From DATKLX01 sp035542155 (GTDB lineage: Bacteria; Chloroflexota; Anaerolineae; Anaerolineales; Anaerolineaceae): a DNA stretch of 38,951 nucleotides. The stretch lies in assembly GCA_035542155.1 (NCBI GenBank), contig DATKLX010000140.1, positions 1 to 38,951 on the forward strand. The letters are read 5' to 3'. This document shows, one piece after another, positions 14,080 through 20,458 of this stretch. Under the pieces are notes generated by a model. It saw only the letters and a program-made list of their open reading frames with translations. It had not been told where the DNA came from and made no database searches. Both the position numbers and the translations under genes were made by a program. The stretch's first letter is position 1; every line of letters begins with the position of its first letter.

Positions 14080-16038
14080 ATGGTCAACATTACGATTGAT
14101 GACAAGAAGATTGAAGTCCCCGATGGAACCACGGTGCTCCAGGCGGCTAGAATGGCCGATATCCACATTCCAACACTCTGCAATCATCCTCACCTGACCC
14201 CCTACGGTGGCTGCCGCATGTGCCTGGTCGAAGTAGAAGGGGCCCGCACGCTCCAGCCTTCCTGTACCCTGCCGGCCGGAAACAACATGGTGGTGCATAC
14301 CGACACGCCCAAGACTCGTGAAGCGCGCAAATTCGTCCTGACTCTACTCTTCAGCGAGCGTAACCACTTCTGCATGTACTGCCAGAAGAGCGGCGGCGAC
14401 TGCGAGCTGCAGAACTGCGCCTATGGCGAGGGCATGACCCACTGGCCCCTCCCGCCAAACTGGCAGGCCTACAAAGTCGACGCCTCCCATCCTTACTACG
14501 TGATGGATCATAACCGCTGCATCCTCTGCCGACGCTGCGTCCGCGCCTGTGGTGAGCTGGCGGGAAATTTTACTCTCGGCTTCGAAGACCGGGGCGCAAA
14601 CAGCATCCTCGTCGCTGACCTGGGCAACCCCCTCGGTGAAAGCACATGCGTTTCCTGCGGAACCTGCGTCCAGGTCTGCCCGACTGGCGCCTTGATTGAC
14701 CGCAAGAGTGCCTACCTCGGCAAGGATGTCCAGACCGAGAAAACAAAATCGATCTGCCTGGGCTGCTCGCTGGGCTGCGGCATCGATGTCCACACCCGTG
14801 ACAACCAGCTCGTCCGCATCGATGGTGATTGGGACGCGGCAGTCAACGGGGGTATCCTCTGCATGACCGGCCGCTTTGAGCCCACCGTCGAAGAGCGCGA
14901 GCGGATCGTTACCCCGCTCGTCCGCAAGAACGGCGCCCTGAAAGCGGCCACCTGGAATGAAGCTCTTTTCGTCGTTTCCGAAAAACTGGCCAGCCTCAAG
15001 GGATTGAACGGCAGCGGCGTTGCCGCCCTGGTCTCCACCCGTCTGCCAGCCGAGGCACTTCACCTTTTTAAGCAGGTCTTCGCCGACGTGCTGCAGAGCA
15101 AGGTCGTGACCAGCATTGAAGAAGGCGCCTACACCGCCGCATCGACGAAAGTCGCTAAAGAGCTGGGTAAACCCTTTGAAGGCACTCTGGCGGACCTCGA
15201 AATGGCGGATAGCGTGATGGCTTTCGGTATCGATCTCGTTGAAGATCACCAGGTAGCTGGCTTCTTTATCAAGCGCAACCTGCCCAAAGGTACAAAACTG
15301 GTGGTCGTCGACTCTCAGCGCAACGCGATGAGCGACCTGGCCCAATTGACCCTGAAACCTGCCGCGCGCACCGAGATCGACCTGATCGAGGGCCTGGCCG
15401 CGGCGGTGGCGCTGCTGAATTCGAACGAGTCCGCTCTCGGCGGCGTCCTTACCGGGGCTTCTCTCGAAACTGCTCCCCAAACGACCGGCGTTTCCGCTCA
15501 GGCCTACCTGGAGGCGGCCAGGCTGATCACCGCCGCCGAAAATCCTGTCCTGATCTATGGCAAAGGCCTGGCTGGCAACGAATCCGCATTGAAAGCCCTG
15601 GTTGAATTCGCTGCCCAGATCGGAGCGAAGGTGATTGCCCCCAAAGGGCAGGCCAACAGCGTTGCCGCCGCCCAATACGGCCTCGAAGGAACCTTCGAGA
15701 TCAATGGCCAGAAGGCCGTCTTCATCGCCCTGGGCGATGATGAGCTCAGTAAAACCATGCAGCAGCGCCTCGAGGCCGTACCGTTCCTCGTCGTGGCCTC
15801 CAGCTACGTAAACGCCGCGACCGCTAAAGCAGATGTCGTCCTTCCCGTAGAGATGTGGGCTGAGGTCGAAGGCCACTATGTAAATTCTGAAGGCCGTCTG
15901 CAAACCGCTGCGGCTTCATTGACTGCCCCCGAAGGTGTGCTGTCCAGCCAGAAAATCCTGGCAGAAATTGCTGCTCGCCTTGGCGCTACGCCCAGTGTCG
16001 ATTGGCGCAAGCAGTTGGCCCTCCCCCAACTGAATTGA
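14080..16038 (+). CDS. NuoG/HydA-like multi-cluster Fe-S protein with molybdopterin-oxidoreductase-type domain
   Basis: 652 residues from ATG 14080 (GAGGG upstream; a TTG 6 bases earlier is rejected). Order of clusters: [2Fe-2S] with C34, C45, C48 and C62; a His/Cys [4Fe-4S] (HFCMYCQKSGGDC ... NC); two [4Fe-4S] (CILCRRCVRAC and CVSCGTCVQVCP); then the fourth [4Fe-4S] of formate-dehydrogenase type (CLGCSLGCGIDV ... GGILCMTGRF). The last 400 residues follow the molybdopterin oxidoreductase fold, but no Cys/Sec of a pterin active site is evident, as in NuoG. It should wire the two NuoF modules to the [NiFe] small subunit. It is much longer than HoxU of ordinary bidirectional hydrogenases. Catalytic formate chemistry is unlikely but cannot be formally excluded. 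Confidence 0.9.
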   Translation: MVNITIDDKKIEVPDGTTVLQAARMADIHIPTLCNHPHLTPYGGCRMCLVEVEGARTLQPSCTLPAGNNMVVHTDTPKTREARKFVLTLLFSERNHFCMYCQKSGGDCELQNCAYGEGMTHWPLPPNWQAYKVDASHPYYVMDHNRCILCRRCVRACGELAGNFTLGFEDRGANSILVADLGNPLGESTCVSCGTCVQVCPTGALIDRKSAYLGKDVQTEKTKSICLGCSLGCGIDVHTRDNQLVRIDGDWDAAVNGGILCMTGRFEPTVEERERIVTPLVRKNGALKAATWNEALFVVSEKLASLKGLNGSGVAALVSTRLPAEALHLFKQVFADVLQSKVVTSIEEGAYTAASTKVAKELGKPFEGTLADLEMADSVMAFGIDLVEDHQVAGFFIKRNLPKGTKLVVVDSQRNAMSDLAQLTLKPAARTEIDLIEGLAAAVALLNSNESALGGVLTGASLETAPQTTGVSAQAYLEAARLITAAENPVLIYGKGLAGNESALKALVEFAAQIGAKVIAPKGQANSVAAAQYGLEGTFEINGQKAVFIALGDDELSKTMQQRLEAVPFLVVASSYVNAATAKADVVLPVEMWAEVEGHYVNSEGRLQTAAASLTAPEGVLSSQKILAEIAARLGATPSVDWRKQLALPQLN

Positions 16039-16078
16039 TCGCTTTTGCGGGTAAAGGCTTGAAAGAAGGAGAAAAATA

Positions 16079-16621
16079 ATGGCAAAACCAAAGATTTCAA
16101 CGGATTGGATGGCGGGCTGCTCTGGCTGCCACATGTCGCTGTTGGACATTGATGAGCGCATCGTTACCGTGGCAGAGCTGGCGGATATCCGCTCATCTCC
16201 GATTACCGACCTCAAAGAGCCGGATTCTTCTGGTGTCGATGTCGGGATACTCGAAGGCGGGATTAACAACAGCGCGAATGAAGAAGTCGCCCATAAAATG
16301 CGCAAGCGCTGCAAAACACTGGTAGCCCTCGGCGACTGCGCAGTTTTTGGCGGCGTCCCCGCAATGCGCAATTTCTTCATGATGGATGAAACCTTGCGCC
16401 GCGCCTACGTCGAAACCGAAAGCACCGACTCTGAGGGGAAGATCCCCAGCGATCCTGAGCTCGCCAGGATGACCAGGGTTCGCGCTCTGGAAGAGGTCGT
16501 CCCGGTTGATGTGTATGTTCCCGGCTGTCCCCCTGATCCGGATGTGATTTACTACGTTCTTGCCGAGTTGGCCCAGGGGCGTAAACCCGAGATCAGCGGC
16601 GACAAGCTGGACTGGCATTAG
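16079..16621 (+). CDS. hoxY: [NiFe] hydrogenase small subunit, HoxY type
   Basis: 180 residues, the short form typical of soluble NAD-linked (group 3) hydrogenases, without a Tat signal. The proximal-cluster motif is at the start (DWMAGCSGCHMSLLD), with further ligands in ALGDCAVFGG and VPGCPPDPDVI. That gives one [4Fe-4S] cluster that receives electrons from the NiFe site and passes them to the NuoG-like protein. A GGAGAAAAATA site precedes the ATG. Its large-subunit partner begins 20 bases downstream. Confidence 0.94.
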   Translation: MAKPKISTDWMAGCSGCHMSLLDIDERIVTVAELADIRSSPITDLKEPDSSGVDVGILEGGINNSANEEVAHKMRKRCKTLVALGDCAVFGGVPAMRNFFMMDETLRRAYVETESTDSEGKIPSDPELARMTRVRALEEVVPVDVYVPGCPPDPDVIYYVLAELAQGRKPEISGDKLDWH

Positions 16622-16640
16622 ATCGAGTAGGAGGTGGATG

Positions 16641-18068
16641 ATGGTAGCCCAAAAAGTAACGATTGAACCGGTCACCCGGATTGAAGGTCACGCGAAAGTG
16701 ACAATCCATCTCAACGATGCCGGAACCGTGGAACGCGCTTATCTTCACGTCAATGAATTCCGCGGTTTTGAGAAGTTCTGCGAAGGCCGCATGTATTTCG
16801 AGATGCCCAGCATCACCCCCCGCATTTGTGGAATTTGCCCGGTCAGCCACCACCTGGCTTCTGCGAAGGCCAGTGATGCTCTTACCGGCGCCACCCCACC
16901 CCGGCCGGCTTCCCTTCTGCGCGAGTTGATGCACATGGGCCAGGTCATCCAGAGCCATGGCATGCATTTCTTCGAGCTGGCCGGGCCTGACTTGCTCCTC
17001 GGTTTCGACGCCGACCCTGCTGTCCGTAATGTGATTGGACTGGTTTCCGTCAATCCCGAGCTGGCTCTCAAAGCGGTCAACCTGCGCAAGTTCGGCCAGG
17101 AGATCATTCGAACCCTTGGCGGACGCCGCGTTCATCCCAACTTCGCCGTTCCGGGTGGGGTCAACAAAGCCCTCCAACCTGCCGAAAGAGACCAGATCCT
17201 GTCTGGCGTCGACGAATCCATCGAAACCATCCAGGCTGGCCTGGCCATCATGAAAGATTGGGTCGACCGTAACCAGGAAGACGTTCAGAAGTTCGCGGTC
17301 TTCCCTACCGGCTACTTTGGTTTGGTTACACCCACCGACGGCCTTGAGCTATACGATGGCATGATCCGCCTTATCGATGCCAAAGGCAAACAGCTCGAGC
17401 GGTTCGAGGGCCGCAATTACCTGGATTACATCGCCGAGCACGTCGAGGATTGGTCCTATCTCAAGTTCCCTTACTATAAGAAGATGGGCTATCCCCAGGG
17501 TGTTTATCGCGTCGGTCCGTTGGGCCGTTTGAACATTGCCAGAGAGATCAACACCCCCCTGGCCAATGAAGAACACAAGCTATGGAAGGCATTCAACGGC
17601 GGTAAGCCGGTCGAGAACACCCTCATGTACCACTATGCGCGCCTGATCGAAGCGCTCTTCGCCGCGGAACGCGTGCAGGTATTGCTGGACGATCCGGATA
17701 TCCTCTCCAACGAAATCCTTAATACGCATAGGGACTTCAAGGGTGAAGGCGTTGGCGTTATCGAGGCTCCCCGCGGCACGCTCTTCCACCACTACTGGAC
17801 AGATCCGATGGGCCAGTTGAAAAAGGTGAACCTGATCGTATCCACAGGCCACAACAACTGGGCGATGAGCAACGCCGTCGATAGCGTCGCCAAGACCTAC
17901 ATCACCGGCCCTGAGATCAAAGAGGGGCTGCTGAACCGGGTTGAAGCCGCGGTTCGAGCTCACGATCCCTGCCTTTCCTGCTCCACTCACGCGATCGGCC
18001 AGATGCCAATGATCATCGAGGTCGTGGGTCCGGATGGCAGCCAGGTGAAGACCTTGCGCCGCGATTGA
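16641..18068 (+). CDS. hoxH: [NiFe] hydrogenase large (catalytic) subunit, HoxH type
   Basis: 475 residues from the second of two ATGs, which is 6 bases after GGAGG (16630-16634). The nickel ligands are both visible: L1 in RICGICPVSHH (C63, C66) and L2 in DPCLSCSTH (C444, C447), with the early PVTRIEGHAKV. This fits a soluble group 3 enzyme that makes or consumes H2 with NAD(P). After His450 a 25-residue tail (AIGQMPMIIEVVG ...) remains, which the maturation endopeptidase should remove; that endopeptidase is encoded next. No [FeFe] hydrogenase domain (H-cluster motifs) exists in the locus, so this subunit is the catalytic centre. Confidence 0.95.
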   Translation: MVAQKVTIEPVTRIEGHAKVTIHLNDAGTVERAYLHVNEFRGFEKFCEGRMYFEMPSITPRICGICPVSHHLASAKASDALTGATPPRPASLLRELMHMGQVIQSHGMHFFELAGPDLLLGFDADPAVRNVIGLVSVNPELALKAVNLRKFGQEIIRTLGGRRVHPNFAVPGGVNKALQPAERDQILSGVDESIETIQAGLAIMKDWVDRNQEDVQKFAVFPTGYFGLVTPTDGLELYDGMIRLIDAKGKQLERFEGRNYLDYIAEHVEDWSYLKFPYYKKMGYPQGVYRVGPLGRLNIAREINTPLANEEHKLWKAFNGGKPVENTLMYHYARLIEALFAAERVQVLLDDPDILSNEILNTHRDFKGEGVGVIEAPRGTLFHHYWTDPMGQLKKVNLIVSTGHNNWAMSNAVDSVAKTYITGPEIKEGLLNRVEAAVRAHDPCLSCSTHAIGQMPMIIEVVGPDGSQVKTLRRD

Positions 18069-18098
18069 GCCGCTCAAAGCATAGAACAAAGTAATTTT

Positions 18099-18138
18099 CA
18101 AGAGGGCGATGTCGGGTACAATCGACATCGCCCTCTTG
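18099..18138 (+). other. Perfect 16-bp hairpin between hoxH and the endopeptidase gene
   Basis: Arms CAAGAGGGCGATGTCG (18099-18114) and its exact complement (18123-18138) enclose an 8-base loop. There is no U-run after it, so it is at best a leaky terminator or an mRNA-stabilising or processing element. It would set lower expression of the downstream processing enzyme than of the structural subunits; that is inference. Confidence 0.7.
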
Positions 18139-18156
18139 ATTAGAACCGCTCATCGA

Positions 18157-18678
18157 ATGAACAAACCAAGCCATTCAATCAAAAATCTGCTCGTGATCGG
18201 TTTCGGGAATATCGACCGCCAGGACGATGGTGTCGCCTGGCACGTCCTCAGCATGCTCGCGAATCACCTGGGCAGGCCTCACCCCAATGAGATCATGGAA
18301 GGGCTGGAGGATTTTTCCACTTCGCCTGCTTTGTTGTTTGTCCTTCAGTTGACCCCTGAAATGGCTGAGATTGTCGCACAATACGATGCAGTCTGTTTTG
18401 TTGACGCTCATACAGGCAGCGTCGAGGAAGAGGTTCAATTGGCCGAAATTGAGGGTGAATTCCAAAGTTCGCCCCTCACCCATCATATGACCCCCCAAAC
18501 AGTTCTCGCCCTGGCTGATACCCTCTATGGTAAGCTTCTGCCTGGTTTTTTGCTATCAATTCGCGGCTACCAGTTCGGCTTTACGACTCAAATGTCCCCC
18601 CAAACGGAGCAGTTAGCGCATCAAGCGGCGGATTTGCTCTGGGATTGGGTACAAGATTTTTCTAAACCAGAATTTTGA
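18157..18678 (+). CDS. hoxW: Hydrogenase maturation endopeptidase (HoxW/HycI type)
   Basis: 173 residues from ATG 18157; an in-frame ATG at 18109 lies inside the hairpin and is rejected. The family signature is at the start: NLLVIGFGNIDRQDDGVAWHV, the usual G-N-x-x-R-x-D-D-G, with the first metal-binding acid in place (D of QDDG). FVDAHTG follows in the position of the second ligand, and HHMTPQTVLALADTL supplies the third (His). These peptidases clip the C-terminal tail of the large subunit after nickel insertion. The preceding gene encodes a subunit with just such a tail. No strong ribosome site is visible, so translation may be low. Confidence 0.88.
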   Translation: MNKPSHSIKNLLVIGFGNIDRQDDGVAWHVLSMLANHLGRPHPNEIMEGLEDFSTSPALLFVLQLTPEMAEIVAQYDAVCFVDAHTGSVEEEVQLAEIEGEFQSSPLTHHMTPQTVLALADTLYGKLLPGFLLSIRGYQFGFTTQMSPQTEQLAHQAADLLWDWVQDFSKPEF

Positions 18679-18806
18679 TCGGATAGGTGACAATTTACCC
18701 GCTGGTTTAGGATAGAACACACTACTGATCGGATAGCTTCAATGTTAAAACAGAGAATAGCTAGCCGGGGACGTTGAACCAGACGTTTCCCCAGCGAGAG
18801 GAAAAG

Positions 18807-19295
18807 ATGTTTAACCAAGCCGATCTAACTTCAACGTTGGCGTCTATCCCGTGGTTTCACGAGTTGGATGCGTCGCGCCTCGAGCGCCTTACCAGAATCT
18901 CCAATATCTGTGAGATTGCTGAGAACGTGGAATTGTTTCAGGAAGGCGGGCCGGAAGATTTCCTCTATATCGTCATCGAAGGCCAGATGGGGATCGATAT
19001 GTTTGTCCCCAATCATGAGAACATCCGTATTTATACCGCTGAGCCTCTGGATATCATAGGTTGGTCTGCACTCACCCCGGTCGTCCGCCAGCGCACAGCA
19101 ACAGTCCGGGCATTGAAAAAAAGCCGCCTGGTTTCCATCGAGGCCGAATCCCTCAAGCGGTTGTGTGATGAGGATAACCGCATTGGTTACCTGGTGATGC
19201 GCCGCATTTCCAATGTCATCGCCAGCCGCTTGCTGACCTCTCGCCTGATTCTGATGGATTTGCTGGCCAATCCAGAGCTGGAGAAAAAAGGGTGA
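18807..19295 (+). CDS. Cyclic-nucleotide-binding-fold protein without DNA-binding domain
   Basis: 162 residues from ATG 18807 with AGAGG upstream; an earlier TTG in frame is rejected. It is a single CRP-like cNMP-binding domain: FQEGGPEDFLYIVIEGQMGI, PLDIIGWSAL, QRTATVRALKKSRLVSIEAESL. A C-terminal helix (VMRRISNVIASRLLTSRLILMDLL) would be the dimer helix in CRP. The helix-turn-helix domain is missing, so it is not itself a transcription factor. It lies between the endopeptidase gene and a terminator, making it the last gene of the hydrogenase locus. Two exact 11-base direct repeats (TGATCGGATAG) sit upstream at 18676 and 18726. A ligand-sensing partner role is likely; ligand unknown. Confidence 0.82.
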   Translation: MFNQADLTSTLASIPWFHELDASRLERLTRISNICEIAENVELFQEGGPEDFLYIVIEGQMGIDMFVPNHENIRIYTAEPLDIIGWSALTPVVRQRTATVRALKKSRLVSIEAESLKRLCDEDNRIGYLVMRRISNVIASRLLTSRLILMDLLANPELEKKG

Positions 19296-19345
19296 GTATG
19301 GGTTTCAAATGAACGAAAAGCCAGAATTGTTCAGGATGATGAACG

Positions 19346-19379
19346 ATCGGGCGGACATCATTTTCCCGCCCGATTTTTT
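19346..19379 (+). terminator. Intrinsic terminator ending the hydrogenase locus
   Basis: Stem ATCGGGCGG (19346-19354) with CCGCCCGAT (19366-19374), an 11-base loop, followed directly by TTTTT. It separates the hydrogenase locus from the hyp operon. Confidence 0.85.
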
Positions 19380-19404
19380 GAGAAAGTAATCTTACCATTA
19401 GGAT

Positions 19405-19410
19405 TATAAT
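19405..19410 (+). promoter_or_regulatory. TATAAT -10 element 7 bases before hypA (possible leaderless start)
   Basis: A perfect TATAAT ends 7 bases before the hypA ATG at 19418, which would put the transcript start at or next to the A of the start codon. No Shine-Dalgarno site lies between. No good -35 hexamer was found at 16-18 bases. It suggests the hyp operon message is leaderless. Confidence 0.45.
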
Positions 19411-19417
19411 TACCGCC

Positions 19418-19783
19418 ATGCACGAGCTTGCCGTCACTGAAAGTATTTTAGATCTTTCCATAAAGCATGCCCGAAAATCCAACGCCTCCCGCGTGACTGA
19501 TATCTACATCACCATCGGCCGGTTGTCGAGCATTGTAGACGATTCGGTCCAGTTCTATTGGGACCTGATCAGCGAGGGTACGATCTGCGCAGGAGCACAG
19601 CTCCACTTCGATCGGATTCCCGCCCGTCTGCTTTGCTTGGACTGTGGAAATGAATTCGTTCTCAGCGACCAGTTGGAGCCCTGTCCACGCTGCTCCAGCA
19701 GCCAGGTGAAGCTACTCACCGGCGAAGAGTTTCGCCTGGACAGCATTGGTATTGAAGTAACCGAGGAAATAGTTAAGGAGTAG
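19418..19783 (+). CDS. hypA: Hydrogenase nickel chaperone HypA
   Basis: 121 residues beginning MHELAVTESI; His2 is the nickel ligand of HypA. The zinc site is C73-x2-C76 (CLDCGNEF) and C89-x2-C92 (CPRCSSSQV). HypA takes nickel from HypB and delivers it to the large subunit precursor in the cytoplasm. It opens the hypABFCDE operon 38 bases after a terminator. The start is fixed by the invariant MHEL, although no ribosome site precedes it. Confidence 0.96.
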   Translation: MHELAVTESILDLSIKHARKSNASRVTDIYITIGRLSSIVDDSVQFYWDLISEGTICAGAQLHFDRIPARLLCLDCGNEFVLSDQLEPCPRCSSSQVKLLTGEEFRLDSIGIEVTEEIVKE

Positions 19784-19790
19784 AAAAATC

Positions 19791-20453
19791 GTGTCAATCG
19801 TACGTGTTCCCGTTGTTGAAAAAATTTTGAACGCCAACGACCAGCTTGCTCATCAGAACCGGAAAAGCCTGGATGCTGCTGGCGTTTTCGCGGTAAATTT
19901 GATGGCCTCTCCTGGCGCAGGCAAGACCAGTCTCATCCTGGGGACCATCCAGCGCCTGGCGTCTCAGCTCCGCCTGGGTGTGGTCGAGGGCGATACAGCT
20001 CCGGTCACGATTGATGCCGACAAGGTTATTGCAGCCGGTATGCCGGCAGTCCAGATCAACACCGGCGGCGACTGCCATCTCGATGCAGTGATGCTAGCCA
20101 GCGCTCTCCCCCAGCTTCCCCTGGACGAGCTTCAGTTGCTGATCGTTGAGAACGTCGGTAACCTGGTTTGCCCGGCTTCGTTTACCCTGGGCACGCATGC
20201 CAATGTCCTCATTGCCAGCGTCCCAGAAGGCGACGACAAGCCATATAAATATCCCAACATTTACCGCGGCATCGACGTGCTCATTGTCAATAAGATTGAC
20301 CTGCTTCCCTACGTCCGTTTCGACATGCAGTATTTCCGCAAAGGTGTGGAGATGTTGAACCCGGGAGTAGCTACCTTCCCGCTGTCTTGCACGACAGGGG
20401 AAGGGTTCGATCCCTGGATCGAATGGCTAAAAACCAGAGCTGCTGAGAAGTAA
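19791..20453 (+). CDS. hypB: Hydrogenase nickel incorporation GTPase HypB
   Basis: 220 residues from a GTG start, 7 bases after hypA. P-loop ASPGAGKT (39-46), VVEGDTAP (switch region), NTGGDCHLD (C95, H96, the shared GTPase/nickel site), ENVGNLVCPASF (C127) and the guanine-specificity NKID. The N-terminal high-affinity CxxCGC motif and His-rich storage stretch are absent, so it is the short, non-storing type. GTP hydrolysis drives nickel hand-over with HypA. Confidence 0.96.
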   Translation: MSIVRVPVVEKILNANDQLAHQNRKSLDAAGVFAVNLMASPGAGKTSLILGTIQRLASQLRLGVVEGDTAPVTIDADKVIAAGMPAVQINTGGDCHLDAVMLASALPQLPLDELQLLIVENVGNLVCPASFTLGTHANVLIASVPEGDDKPYKYPNIYRGIDVLIVNKIDLLPYVRFDMQYFRKGVEMLNPGVATFPLSCTTGEGFDPWIEWLKTRAAEK

Positions 20454-20458
20454 ATGCG

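Noticed and set aside
14344..15903. Open frame of 519 codons on the minus strand
   Set aside because: It is antisense to the NuoG-like gene, whose cluster motifs are unmistakable; the minus-strand protein has no domain pattern and arises from GC-rich codon use.
10057..16038. Complex I (nuo) interpretation of the NuoE/F/G genes
   Set aside because: No membrane subunits are present; the genes continue directly into HoxY/HoxH and carry hydrogenase-type additions.
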